Shown here one piece after another: positions 15,779-24,706 of a stretch of DNA of 64,000 nucleotides. Below the pieces are notes generated by a model that saw only the letters and a list, made by a program, of their open reading frames with translations, was not told where the DNA came from and did no database searches. Source of the stretch: Lentzea aerocolonigenes (lineage in GTDB: Bacteria > Actinomycetota > Actinomycetes > Mycobacteriales > Pseudonocardiaceae); assembly GCF_000974445.1 (NCBI RefSeq), contig NZ_BBOJ01000012.1:62001-126000 (forward strand), written 5' to 3'. The position numbers were made by a program, and so were the translations under genes. How positions within the stretch are numbered: the first letter of the stretch is position 1; each line of letters opens with the position of its first letter.

Positions 15779-17500
15779 ATGAGACGAGAACGCCTGGCGC
15801 CGGCCGCCCTGCTCATCGCCACCGGAGCGCTCTACCTGTGGCGGCTGGGCGACTCGGGCTGGGCCAACGCCTACTACTCCGCGGCGGCCCAGGCCGGCGC
15901 GACGAGCTGGAAGGCGTGGTTCTTCGGTTCGTCGGACGCCTCCAACGCGATCACGATCGACAAGACGCCCGCCTCGGTGTGGGTGATGGGCCTGTCCGCG
16001 CGGCTGTTCGGCGTCAACGCGTGGAGCATCCTCGTGCCGCAGGCGTTGATGGGCGTCGGCAGCGTGTGGCTGCTCTACGCGACGGTCCGCCGCTGGTTCT
16101 CCCCCGCCGCCGCGCTGATCTCCGGCGCGGTGCTCGCGCTGACGCCGGTCGCGGTGCTGATGTTCCGGTTCAACAACCCGGACGCGCTGCTGGTGCTGCT
16201 CCTCGTGGCGGGCACTTACTGCGTCACGAGAGCTGTCGAGAAGGCCAGCCCGTTCTGGCTCGCGCTCGCGGGCGTCGCGGTCGGGTTCGGCTTCCTCACC
16301 AAGATGTTGCAGGCGTTCCTGGTGCTGCCGGCGTTCGCGCTGGTCTACCTGCTCACCGCACCGACCTCGATCCCCAAGCGCGTCGCACACCTGCTGGGCG
16401 CGACAGGCGCGATGGTGGTCGCGGGCGGCTGGTGGATCGTCGCCGTCGAACTCACGCCGGACCGTCCGTACATCGGCGGTTCCCAGACCAACAGCGTGCT
16501 CGAACTGGCCCTGGGCTACAACGGGCTCGGCCGGATCACCGGTGACGAGGTCGGCAGCGTCGGCGGCGGCCGCGGCTGGGGCACGCCCGGCTGGAGCCGT
16601 CTGCTGAGCTCGGAGATGGGCAGCCAGATCGCGTGGCTGCTCCCGGCGGCGGTGGTCCTGCTGATCGCCGGGCTGTGGCTGATGAAGGGCCGCACGCGCA
16701 CCGCGCTCGCGTTGTGGGGAGGCTGGCTCGTCGTCACCGCGGCGGTGTTCAGCTTCATGAACGGGATCATCCACTCCTACTACACCGTCGCTCTCGCTCC
16801 AGCGATCGCCGCAGTCGTCGGCATCGCCGCCACCGAGCTGTGGGCTCGCCGCAACGAACCCGTTGCGGCAGCGGTGCTGTCCGGCTCGGTCGCGTTGAGC
16901 GCGATCCAGTGCTACCTGCTGGTCGAGGGATTCTCCACGGCGGTCGCGGTCATCGTGCTGATGACAGGGCTGATCGCGGCGGTCGGGCTGGTGCTCTCGA
17001 TGCGGGCGGCCATCCCCGTCGCCCTCGTGGCCGCGTTGCTCGGCCCCACCACGTACTCGTTCGCCACCGTCACCACACCGCACACCGGCGCGTTGCCCGT
17101 CGCGGGCCCGGCGAGCGGCCGGATGCGCGGCGGTGGTGGCGGGCTGCTCGACGCCACCACACCGGACGCCCAGGTCGCATCTCTCCTGCAGGGCAACGCC
17201 AGCGCGTACAAGTGGGCCGCCGCGACGATCGGCTCCAACAACGCGGCCGGGCTGCAGCTCGCCAGCGGGCAGCCCGTGATGGCGCTCGGCGGGTTCAACG
17301 GCACCGATCCCGCGCCGACCCTGGAGCAGTTCCAGGCGATGGTCCACAACGGACAGATCCACTACTTCGTCGCCGCCGGACGGATGATGCGCGGCGAGAG
17401 CGGCAGCGACAGCGCCCACCGCATCGCCGAATGGGTCGCCGCGAACTACACCGCGACGACCGTCGCCGGTACCACTCTCTACGAACTGGACGCGTCATGA
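15779..17500 (+). CDS. GT39-family membrane glycosyltransferase (ArnT/PMT-like), first copy
   Basis: 573 residues with roughly ten hydrophobic helices. It begins with a membrane segment and the family block GWANAYYSAAAQAGATSWKA with ITIDKTPASVWVMGL. Other landmarks are MFRFNNPDALLVLLLV, GFGFLTKMLQAF, and a soluble C-terminal domain with LASGQPVMALGGFNGTDPAPT. Such enzymes transfer a sugar from a polyprenyl-phosphate carrier to an acceptor on the outer membrane face. It overlaps the GT2 gene by four bases (ATGA). A paralogue with the same domain order follows the GT2. Confidence 0.87.
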   Translation: MRRERLAPAALLIATGALYLWRLGDSGWANAYYSAAAQAGATSWKAWFFGSSDASNAITIDKTPASVWVMGLSARLFGVNAWSILVPQALMGVGSVWLLYATVRRWFSPAAALISGAVLALTPVAVLMFRFNNPDALLVLLLVAGTYCVTRAVEKASPFWLALAGVAVGFGFLTKMLQAFLVLPAFALVYLLTAPTSIPKRVAHLLGATGAMVVAGGWWIVAVELTPDRPYIGGSQTNSVLELALGYNGLGRITGDEVGSVGGGRGWGTPGWSRLLSSEMGSQIAWLLPAAVVLLIAGLWLMKGRTRTALALWGGWLVVTAAVFSFMNGIIHSYYTVALAPAIAAVVGIAATELWARRNEPVAAAVLSGSVALSAIQCYLLVEGFSTAVAVIVLMTGLIAAVGLVLSMRAAIPVALVAALLGPTTYSFATVTTPHTGALPVAGPASGRMRGGGGGLLDATTPDAQVASLLQGNASAYKWAAATIGSNNAAGLQLASGQPVMALGGFNGTDPAPTLEQFQAMVHNGQIHYFVAAGRMMRGESGSDSAHRIAEWVAANYTATTVAGTTLYELDAS

Positions 17501-18237
17501 CGACTCTCGACGTGGTGATCCCGGTCTACAACGAGGAACGCGACCTCCCGCGTTGCGTGGACCGGCTGCTCACCGAACTCCCCGCGCTGTTCCCCCACTC
17601 CTTCCGCATCACCATCGCGGACAACGCCAGCACCGATCGCACGCTGACCATCGCGGAGGAACTGACGCGGGCGCACGACCAGGTGCGTCACGTCCACTTC
17701 CCGCGCAAGGGCCGCGGTGGCGCGTTGAAGGAGGTCTGGTCGGTCTCGGACGCGGAAGTGCTGGCGTACATGGACGTCGACCTCTCCACCGACCTGCGCG
17801 CGCTCGCGCCACTGGTCGCGCCGCTGCTGTCCGGGCACTCCGACCTCGCCATCGGCAGCAGGCTCGCGCACGGCGCCCGCGTCACCCGCGGGCTCAAGCG
17901 CGAGGTGATCTCCCGCTGCTACAACGTGTTGCTGCGCGCCACGCTCGCGGTGCACTTCACCGACGCGCAGTGCGGGTTCAAGGCGATCCGCACGAGCGTC
18001 GCGCGCCGGCTGCTGCCACTGGTCGAGGACACCTGCTGGTTCTTCGACACCGAGCTGCTCGTGCTCGCCGAACGCGCGGGGCTGCGCATCCACGAGGTCC
18101 CCGTCGACTGGGTGGACGACCCGGACTCCAGCGTCGACATCCTCGCCACCGCACTCGCCGATCTGCGCGGCATCGCGCGGTTGCGCCGATCATCGCCGGC
18201 CCTGCCGGTCACCGAACTCGGAAAGGTCCCGGCATGA
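17497..18237 (+). CDS. GT2-family polyprenyl-phosphate sugar synthase (DPM1/DPG-like)
   Basis: 246 residues starting MTTLDVVIPVYNEERDLP. The nucleotide-sugar site is visible as IADNASTDRT and the DXD motif in AYMDVDLSTD. QCGFKAIR and FDTELL are typical of dolichyl-phosphate mannose/glucose synthases. There is no C-terminal membrane domain. It would load a sugar from UDP or GDP onto polyprenyl phosphate at the inner face, making the donor used by the flanking GT39 enzymes. Both junctions are ATGA overlaps, so all three proteins are likely made together. Confidence 0.92.
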   Translation: MTTLDVVIPVYNEERDLPRCVDRLLTELPALFPHSFRITIADNASTDRTLTIAEELTRAHDQVRHVHFPRKGRGGALKEVWSVSDAEVLAYMDVDLSTDLRALAPLVAPLLSGHSDLAIGSRLAHGARVTRGLKREVISRCYNVLLRATLAVHFTDAQCGFKAIRTSVARRLLPLVEDTCWFFDTELLVLAERAGLRIHEVPVDWVDDPDSSVDILATALADLRGIARLRRSSPALPVTELGKVPA

Positions 18238-20042
18238 CCGCCACCCTCGCCCCCGCGCCCACCGCCCCACCGGCACCGGACACACGCCCGAAGAGGAACG
18301 TGTCCCATCGCATCGCGTTCTTCGGCCTGCTCGCCGGCACAGCCTTCCTGTACCTGTGGAACCTCACCGCCTCCGGCTACGGCAACGACTTCTACGCAGC
18401 AGCAACGCAAGCGGCCTCGCAGAGCTGGAAAGCGCTGCTGTTCGGCTCGCTCGACCCCGGCAACACGATCACCGTCGACAAGCCGCCCGCGTTCCTGTGG
18501 GTGAGCGGGTTGTTCGCGAAGGCGTTCGGCTTCTCCAGCTGGACGGTGCTCGCACCCCAGGCGATCGAGGGCGTGGCGGCGGTGGCGTTGCTCTACGCGA
18601 CGGTCAAACGCACGTCCGGCGCGCACGCCGCGCTGTTCGCCGGAGCCGCGTTCGCCCTGACCCCGGTGGCCACGCTGATGTTCCGGTTCAACCTGCCGGA
18701 CGCGTTGCTGGTGCTGCTGATGGTCGCGGCCGCGTACTGCACCGTGCGGGCGCTGGAGGCGGCGAGCCCGTGGTGGCTCGCGCTCGCGGGCACGGCGATC
18801 GGGTTCGCGTTCCTCACCAAGATGCTGCAGGCGTTCCTCGTGCTGCCCGCGCTCGCGCTGGCCTACCTGATCGCCGCACCGACCTCGGTGCCCAAACGCC
18901 TCCTCCACCTGCTCGGCGCCGGTCTCGCCGTGGTCGTCTCGGCCGGGTGGTACATCGCGCTGGTCGAGCTGTGGCCCGCGGACAGCCGCCCGTACATCGG
19001 CGGGTCGACCAACAACTCGTTGTGGGAGCTCGCGATCGGTTACAACGGTCTCGGCCGGATCTTCGGCGACGAGGGTGGCGGACCCGGCGGCGGAGGCATG
19101 GGCGGCAACGGCAACATCGGTTTCGGCGGCTCGACGGGCATCGGCAGGTTGTTCGGTGCCAGCATGGGCCCGGAGATCTCGTGGCTGCTGCCCGCGGCGT
19201 TGATCGGTCTCGCCGCCGGGCTGTGGTTCACCCGTCGTGCGGCCCGGACCGACGGCACTCGTGCGGCGCTGGTGATCTGGGGCGGCTGGACGCTCGTGAG
19301 CGGTGCGGTGTTCAGCTTCATGAGCGGTATCACGCACCCCTACTACACCGTGGCGCTGGCGCCGGGGATCGCCGCGCTGGCCGGCGTCACCGGAAGTGAG
19401 CTGTGGCGCGGCCGCTCGCACTTCCCGGTGCGGATGGCGTTGACCGCGATGGTCGCGGCGACCGGGGTGTGGGGCTTCATCCTGCTCGACCGCACGCCGG
19501 CGTGGATGCCCTGGCTGCGCTGGGTTCTGCTCGCCGTCACCGCGATCGTGGTGCTGGCGCTGGTGTTCGGTGTGAACGGACGTCGCTGGCTCGTGGGCGT
19601 GCTGGTGGCCGCGGCGTTGCTCGGCAGCTCCGGTTACGCGTTCGCCACCGCCGCGACCACGCACACCGGGTCGATCCCGCTGTCCGGCCCGCGCACCCAG
19701 CAGGGCGGCGGCGGCATGCGGGAGGGACAGTCCTCGACGGCGGTCGTGCAGTTGTTGAAGGGCACGGACTCCGAGTGGGCGGCCGCGACGGTCGGTGCGC
19801 AGAGCGCGGCGTCGTTGCAGCTCGCGTCCGGACGGCCGGTCATCGCGATCGGAGGGTGGAACGGCAGCGATCCCGCGCCGACGCTGGACGAGTTCAAGGC
19901 ACTCGTCGCCGCCGGGAAGGTCCGGTACTTCGTGGCGGGCGGCGGCGGCCGTGGCGGGAACAGCGAGATCGCGGAATGGGTCGCGGCCAACTACCAGGCC
20001 ACCTCGGCAGGCGGGCAGACGCTCTACGACCTCTCGCTGTGA
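18234..20042 (+). CDS. GT39-family membrane glycosyltransferase, second copy
   Basis: 602 residues, clearly homologous along its length to the first GT39. Shared blocks are FYAAATQAASQSWKA, ITVDKPPAFLWVSGL, MFRFNLPDALLVLL, AFLTKMLQAFLVLP, the C-terminal SGRPVIAIGGWNGSDPAPT and EIAEWVAANY. It has an extra proline-rich cytoplasmic N-terminus and a Gly-rich loop around 270-300 (GGGPGGGGMGGNG). The paired copies around one sugar-carrier synthase suggest two transfers, two acceptors, or heteromer formation. A strong terminator follows directly. Confidence 0.87.
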   Translation: MTATLAPAPTAPPAPDTRPKRNVSHRIAFFGLLAGTAFLYLWNLTASGYGNDFYAAATQAASQSWKALLFGSLDPGNTITVDKPPAFLWVSGLFAKAFGFSSWTVLAPQAIEGVAAVALLYATVKRTSGAHAALFAGAAFALTPVATLMFRFNLPDALLVLLMVAAAYCTVRALEAASPWWLALAGTAIGFAFLTKMLQAFLVLPALALAYLIAAPTSVPKRLLHLLGAGLAVVVSAGWYIALVELWPADSRPYIGGSTNNSLWELAIGYNGLGRIFGDEGGGPGGGGMGGNGNIGFGGSTGIGRLFGASMGPEISWLLPAALIGLAAGLWFTRRAARTDGTRAALVIWGGWTLVSGAVFSFMSGITHPYYTVALAPGIAALAGVTGSELWRGRSHFPVRMALTAMVAATGVWGFILLDRTPAWMPWLRWVLLAVTAIVVLALVFGVNGRRWLVGVLVAAALLGSSGYAFATAATTHTGSIPLSGPRTQQGGGGMREGQSSTAVVQLLKGTDSEWAAATVGAQSAASLQLASGRPVIAIGGWNGSDPAPTLDEFKALVAAGKVRYFVAGGGGRGGNSEIAEWVAANYQATSAGGQTLYDLSL

Positions 20043-20048
20043 GAAGAC

Positions 20049-20081
20049 GCGCCGGCCTGCGGGGGAGACGCAGGCCGGCGC
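20049..20081. terminator. Bidirectional terminator, 13-bp perfect stem
   Basis: GCGCCGGCCTGCG and CGCAGGCCGGCGC pair around a seven-base loop. It fills the 43-base gap between the convergent GT39 and small exported protein genes. Confidence 0.85.
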
Positions 20082-20085
20082 AGGT

Positions 20086-20601
20086 TCACACCACGGTCCG
20101 GGTCCGGCGCCACGCGATCACGATGAGCGCGATCAGGCCGAACAACGGGATCGTGCTGATGGCCCAGGACAGTCCCATCGGCGGGCCGAGCTGGTCCATC
20201 ACCTGGAGGTCCTTGAGCTCACCGGTCGCCGGGCCCGCGGGACCGTCGATGGCGAACTTGAACGTCCACGTCCCCGGCTCGGGCAGCGCGAAGACGTCGA
20301 GTCCCCACACCTCCCGCTTGCGGGGGTGGCGCGCCAGCGGGCTGTCGTCCACCAGCTTCGTGCCGCGGACGAGGGTCAGCGTGCCGGTCTTGCTCGTGAT
20401 CCCGTCCGCCGGCGCGAACGTGAAGTCCAGCGACTGCATGGCTCTGACGGGCCACGTGCTGAAGCCGACGGTCAGATCGTACGGCCCGGCCTGCACCTTC
20501 TCGGTGTGGACGACGTTCACCGGCTCGAACGCGAGCGCCGGGGACGCGAGGCCCAGCAGGAGGCCGGCCGCGCCCAGCAGTCCCAGAATCGTCTTACGCA
20601 T
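20086..20601 (-). CDS. Exported single-pass protein of the membrane operon (YtkA-like beta domain)
   Basis: The ATG at 20601 has AAGG upstream and overlaps the stop of the previous gene by eight bases. The 171-residue product has a signal peptide (ILGLLGAAGLLLGLASPALA), a beta-rich extracytoplasmic domain with VQAGPYDLTVGFSTWPVRA and PGTWTFKFAIDGPAG, and a C-terminal helix (STIPLFGLIALIVIAWRR) that would anchor it with the domain outside. The PGTW-F phrase resembles YtkA/FixH-type domains. It is the last gene of a four-gene operon. The specific function is unknown. Confidence 0.7.
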   Translation of the reverse strand: MRKTILGLLGAAGLLLGLASPALAFEPVNVVHTEKVQAGPYDLTVGFSTWPVRAMQSLDFTFAPADGITSKTGTLTLVRGTKLVDDSPLARHPRKREVWGLDVFALPEPGTWTFKFAIDGPAGPATGELKDLQVMDQLGPPMGLSWAISTIPLFGLIALIVIAWRRTRTVV

Positions 20602-21688
20602 GGCGGCCTTCCCTTGCCGGTGCGAGGTGGCGGAGCATCTGGCCGAACCGCCGGCCGAGCATCCCGGCGGCGGCACCGAAGATCACGCCGGCCACGACGG
20701 TGGCCAGGTACCTGTCGAGGTGCGGGAACGGCACGCCGTACGTGAGCATGCGCTGGAGCGGCGAGCACGCCGTGATGATCAGGCCGCCGACCGCGCCGGG
20801 AATCCACGCGGGGAGCCTGTGCAGCAGTTCCGCGGCGATCGCGACGACGATCAGGCACATCGGGATCATGTTGGGCAGCGCGGGAATGCCGTCGGTGTAG
20901 TCGCGCAACGGCAGACCGGTCGCGTCGGCGTAGACCTCGGTCGCCCACGGCGAGAACCACCAGAAGACCGCCTGCAACACCGCGACGATCACCGCGACGG
21001 TCAGGGCGGCGCCGCGGCGCTTCAGCAGGTGCGCGCCCATGAACAGGATCATCACCGAGAAGAACGCGCTGCCCACCGAGACCGTGTTGACGATCCCGCC
21101 GGGCAGGGCCCGCAGACCGAGGACGGTGACCATGCTGAACACCAGCAACACCGCCGCGGTCCCCGCCACGCCGTACGTTCCCCAGCTCTGCTCACGTGCC
21201 ACCGCGAAGACCATGACGGCGCCGACCATCGTGATCGAGACCGACAGCAGCAGCCCGATGTGCGGCGGAGAGTCGATCACCGCGTCGAAGCCGTACAGGC
21301 CGTGCCACCACTGGTCCCACAGGCCGTAGATCAGGAACAGGGCCGCGCCGATGCCGGAGATCAGGTAGCCGACGGGCGCGGCGAACGTGCGTCCGAAGAC
21401 ACCGACCGCGCGGCCGCCGACGATCGGGTCGACGGCCTTGTCACGCTTCTCGTTCGCCGTCGTCATCAGCACGACGGCGAGGCTCGCGAGGCCGGAGACC
21501 GCACTGCCCGCGTACAGGAACAGGTGCGGCATCGTGAAGAACGTGTCGGGCCCGACGTCGGAATGCCACTGGATGTCCCAGGTCAGGCCGATGAGCGAGA
21601 GCAGCGTGCCGCCGAGCACGACGCTCGCCGGGACCAGCCCCCTCGGCGCACCGACCCTGACCGGCGCCGCAGCCGCCGTGATGTCCAC
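20594..21688 (-). CDS. Polytopic membrane protein with two WDxxWH...PH motifs
   Basis: 364 residues with eight or nine predicted helices. Two related segments are visible: WDIQWHSDVGPDTFFTMPH at residues 37-55 and WDQWWHGLYGFDAVIDSPPH at 124-143, each followed by a helix. The paired Trp-Asp-His-Asp-His arrangement suggests an internal duplication that may build a metal or heme site near the outer face. I do not recognise a named family. It is central to an operon whose other members have secretion signals and YtkA/FixH-like or His-rich domains, so metal handling is inferred. Confidence 0.7.
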   Translation of the reverse strand: MDITAAAAPVRVGAPRGLVPASVVLGGTLLSLIGLTWDIQWHSDVGPDTFFTMPHLFLYAGSAVSGLASLAVVLMTTANEKRDKAVDPIVGGRAVGVFGRTFAAPVGYLISGIGAALFLIYGLWDQWWHGLYGFDAVIDSPPHIGLLLSVSITMVGAVMVFAVAREQSWGTYGVAGTAAVLLVFSMVTVLGLRALPGGIVNTVSVGSAFFSVMILFMGAHLLKRRGAALTVAVIVAVLQAVFWWFSPWATEVYADATGLPLRDYTDGIPALPNMIPMCLIVVAIAAELLHRLPAWIPGAVGGLIITACSPLQRMLTYGVPFPHLDRYLATVVAGVIFGAAAGMLGRRFGQMLRHLAPAREGRHA

Positions 21689-21704
21689 TGGTGATCCTCC
21701 CCCT

Positions 21705-22094
21705 TCAGGTGAGCAGCAGCGGGATGACGACCCGCTCCGCGCTGAGTGACACGGTGATTTCCCATTGCCCGGCCATGAACAGGCCGACGTCGGCGGCCTG
21801 GTAGTGACCGGGTTCGAGCTGCCGCGCGGTGATCGGGGCGATCGCGTGCCCCATCCGCGGCATCGCCGGTTCGACCGTCACGTCACCGCCGGGCACGGGG
21901 TTGCCCGCGCGGTCGGTGATCCGCAGGTCGAACGTGTTGCTGCCGGACTTCGTGCTCGCGGGCGTCAGCACGAACCTGAGCTGCGCGCTCTCCGCAAGCT
22001 GCGGCTGGGCCTCGACGGCACGCGGCCACAGCACGACCAGCGCACCGGCGGCCGCGACGACCACGGCCAACGCGATCAGCACCGCACGCTTCAC
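21705..22094 (-). CDS. FixH/YtkA-like membrane-anchored protein
   Basis: The GTG at 22094 lies two bases after GGAG and overlaps the upstream stop (GTGA). The 129 residues hold one N-terminal helix (AVLIALAVVVAAAGALVVLW) and an extracytoplasmic beta domain with NTFDLRITDRAGNPVPGGDV, PRMGHAI and PGHYQAADVGLFMAGQWEI, the hallmark order of YtkA-like domains. FixH relatives help assemble copper-containing oxidases; YtkA relatives occur beside copper genes. The role here is inferred from that company. Confidence 0.78.
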   Translation of the reverse strand: MKRAVLIALAVVVAAAGALVVLWPRAVEAQPQLAESAQLRFVLTPASTKSGSNTFDLRITDRAGNPVPGGDVTVEPAMPRMGHAIAPITARQLEPGHYQAADVGLFMAGQWEITVSLSAERVVIPLLLT

Positions 22095-23428
22095 TTCTCC
22101 GCCACCCCCTTCGCCGCCGGAACCTCGACGACCGCGGGCACCGTCACGACCGAGTAGTCCCGTTCGACCTGGATCCACACGAGGTACTTGCCGGGCAACG
22201 GGAACGAGTACGTGAACGGCACGTCCGGCCCGTAGGCGGCGACGCTCTCGTCGGGCTGGTCCGGCAGGCCGGGCGTCGGCGGGATCATCGAGTGCACGTG
22301 GGCCCAGATCGGCGCGTCGGCGGCGGCGCCGGTGACCGGGCCGACGACGATCATGTGCCCGAGCATGCCCAGCCACGGCTGCAGATCACGCTCGCCGAAC
22401 CGCGCGGTGATCGTGCTCGGCCTGCCCGCCTCCCGGATCTCCTCAGTCAGCTCGGCTTTCCCGTCGTGCGGGGTGGCGGCGGCCGTTCCGGAGACGTCGA
22501 CGCGGGAACGCAGCAGCTGCACTCCCCCACCGCGCCGGGCGATCTCCGCGGCGATCGCGTGCGTGCCCTGTTCCGGGTCGCGCAGCCGGGCGCGGTACTC
22601 GCCGGGAGCGGTGCGGACCGGGTGCAGGTGCCGGAGGTTTCCCGCCGGGGACACCACGACGAGGTGGATGAACGCGCTGTCGTGCACGAGCAGGTCGTCC
22701 ACCGGCCTGCCGGACGATCCGTCGGTCAGGCTGAGCACGAGGTCCTGCCCCTTCAGGCTCGGCACGAGGTTCACCGGCGGGCGCGAGAAGTCCGCTGTGG
22801 ACGTCCGCTCGTAGGGGTTCATCACGTTGTCGTAGGTCGGATCCAGCTGCGTGCCAGGAGCGGCGACCGGCGGAATGCTCGGTGACAGCAACGCCGCCGT
22901 CACCCCCACGGCGATCGCGGCGACCATGCCCGCCGTGGGCACGAGCGCGAGGCCCGGCCTGCCGAACACCGCGAAACCCAGTGCCACGAACAACAACAGG
23001 CCGGCGGCGATGAACCCGCCGTAGGTCGTCTTCTCCCACGGCGACGCCACCACCGCCGGGACGACGAACGGAATGGTCGCCTCGTCGACCGCGAGCTCCC
23101 ACGGGCCGGGCCTGTCCACCTGCACGACACCCGAGTAGAAGCCGGGCGTGGCACCGAGAACCACCTTCGCCGTGCTGGTCGGCGCACCCGCCGCACGCGC
23201 GGTCAGCGTGACCTCGCCCGGTGGTGAACCGGCGTGCGTCACCACGTCGACGTGCACCGGTCCCGGCACCTCCGCGACCCTCCGGATGATCACCGTGAGG
23301 TCGCGGTCGCCCAGGCTCTGCGCGACGTGAACGTCACCGCCGGACATCACGCCGTCGGCCGCCGCCGGTGCCGCGATCCCCAGGATCGCCCCCAGCGCGA
23401 GCAGCAAGATCACACCACTTCGCTTCAT
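22091..23428 (-). CDS. Secreted/membrane protein with His-rich YtkA-like domains
   Basis: 445 residues. A signal peptide (MKRSGVILLLALGAILGIAAPAAA) is followed by a beta domain with DVHVAQSLGDRDLTV and GFYSGVVQVDRPGPWELAV, two helices around 134-180, and a long extracytoplasmic part. That part carries HDSAFIHLVVV with RHLHPV, and LGHMIVV with AHVHSM and PGKYLVWIQVER. The HLHP/HVH clusters beside the PGKY phrase recall periplasmic copper proteins. It is the first gene of the operon and diverges from a two-component system, with a 16-bp palindrome between them. Confidence 0.75.
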   Translation of the reverse strand: MKRSGVILLLALGAILGIAAPAAADGVMSGGDVHVAQSLGDRDLTVIIRRVAEVPGPVHVDVVTHAGSPPGEVTLTARAAGAPTSTAKVVLGATPGFYSGVVQVDRPGPWELAVDEATIPFVVPAVVASPWEKTTYGGFIAAGLLLFVALGFAVFGRPGLALVPTAGMVAAIAVGVTAALLSPSIPPVAAPGTQLDPTYDNVMNPYERTSTADFSRPPVNLVPSLKGQDLVLSLTDGSSGRPVDDLLVHDSAFIHLVVVSPAGNLRHLHPVRTAPGEYRARLRDPEQGTHAIAAEIARRGGGVQLLRSRVDVSGTAAATPHDGKAELTEEIREAGRPSTITARFGERDLQPWLGMLGHMIVVGPVTGAAADAPIWAHVHSMIPPTPGLPDQPDESVAAYGPDVPFTYSFPLPGKYLVWIQVERDYSVVTVPAVVEVPAAKGVAEK

Positions 23429-23488
23429 CGTGGCAGAAAGTAGCGATCACGACGGCAAGGAGGCGTCACGTTTCCGGCTGAAACCGGG

Positions 23489-23504
23489 TCCCCCGCGCGG
23501 GGGA
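23489..23504. promoter_or_regulatory. 16-bp perfect palindrome between divergent operons
   Basis: TCCCCCGCGCGGGGGA lies midway in the 135-base gap between the membrane operon start (23428, minus) and the sensor kinase start (23564, plus). It could be an operator for the neighbouring response regulator or a hairpin in either leader. Confidence 0.4.
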
Positions 23505-23563
23505 TTTCCGACCCCTGCGAAGCGGGAAGACCTCAGGGCCTCGATCCGGCAAGATTCACGGTG

Positions 23564-24706
23564 ATGGACCCGATCAAACTGCCGTTGAAACACCAGTCGT
23601 GGCTGGTCGCCGCCGTGTGCATGATCACGGACGGCGGGTTCGTGCTGCTCGACCGCGAACCGGCGTGGCAGACCGCGATCGTGCTCGCCATGACCCTGGC
23701 GGTGGACGCGATGCTGGCCGGGCCCGCCAAGTTGTCCGGCTGGGTCGCGGCGGCCCAGGCGGCGGTCCCGGTGATCGTCCTCCTCTCGATCGGAAGAGGG
23801 ATCGACGCCAACGACGCGGGCCTGCTGATCGCCGGTTACCGCGCGGGGGCCTGGCTGCGCGGCACCCCGGCGTGGGCGTCGCTCGGCGTGCTCTCGGCCA
23901 GCCTGGCCATCTGTTCGTTCGCCGCGCACCACACCCCGCCGACGACGTTGCTCGTGGTGGCCAAGGCCGCGGTGCTGCCGTGGCTCGTCGGCCGGTACAC
24001 GACGGCACGCCGCGCCTACCTCGCCGAGCTGGAGAAGCGTTCGGAGATGGAGAAGAGGGACGCGACGGCGGCGGTCACGAAGGCGATCACCGAGGAACGC
24101 AGCGCGATCGCCCGCGACCTGCACGACGTGATCGTGCACCACGTGAGCGCGATCGGCCTGCACGCCGGCGCCGCCCGGCTCAGCCTGCCGGACGGCGACG
24201 CGAAGCCCGCGCTCTCGTTGCGGTCGGTCGAGATCGCGAGCCGCGCGGCCATGGTGGACCTGCGGCACCTGCTCGACCTGTTGCACGGCGACAAGCCGGA
24301 GGGCGCGCGGCAGCCTGGACTCGACAACCTCGACGAGCTGTTCGACAACGTGCGCGCGGCCGGCACTCCCGCCCGTCTCGAGGTGAGCGGGCAGCACCGC
24401 GCCGTGCCGGAGTCGTTGGACGTCACCGTCTACCGGATCATCCAGGAGATGCTGACGAACGCCCTGCGGCACGGCGACTCGTCCGGCGTGACCGTGACCC
24501 TGGAGTACGGGCGGAAATCGCTCACCGTCGCCGCGCAGAACACGGCGGGTGCGGGCAACGGCCACTCGGGCTCCGTGCGCCGCGGTCTGGTGGGCATCCG
24601 CAACCGCGCGGGCATGTTCGCGGGCACGACCCGGTCCGGTCTCGAACCGGACGGCCGGACCTGGCGCACCGTCGTCACGTTCCCCCTGGAGGCGTCATGC
24701 CGCTGA
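23564..24706 (+). CDS. NarL-type sensor histidine kinase (HisKA_3)
   Basis: The ATG at 23564 is preferred; a GTG lies three bases before it. The 380 residues comprise an N-terminal membrane region of about five helices without a large sensor loop, a coiled linker, the phosphoacceptor ERSAIARDLHDVIVHHVSAIG, and an HATPase domain with EMLTNALRHGDSSG and RRGLVGIRNRAGMF. The stop overlaps the response regulator start by ten bases, giving a coupled pair. It diverges from the His-rich membrane operon, the most likely regulatory target. Confidence 0.92.
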   Translation: MDPIKLPLKHQSWLVAAVCMITDGGFVLLDREPAWQTAIVLAMTLAVDAMLAGPAKLSGWVAAAQAAVPVIVLLSIGRGIDANDAGLLIAGYRAGAWLRGTPAWASLGVLSASLAICSFAAHHTPPTTLLVVAKAAVLPWLVGRYTTARRAYLAELEKRSEMEKRDATAAVTKAITEERSAIARDLHDVIVHHVSAIGLHAGAARLSLPDGDAKPALSLRSVEIASRAAMVDLRHLLDLLHGDKPEGARQPGLDNLDELFDNVRAAGTPARLEVSGQHRAVPESLDVTVYRIIQEMLTNALRHGDSSGVTVTLEYGRKSLTVAAQNTAGAGNGHSGSVRRGLVGIRNRAGMFAGTTRSGLEPDGRTWRTVVTFPLEASCR

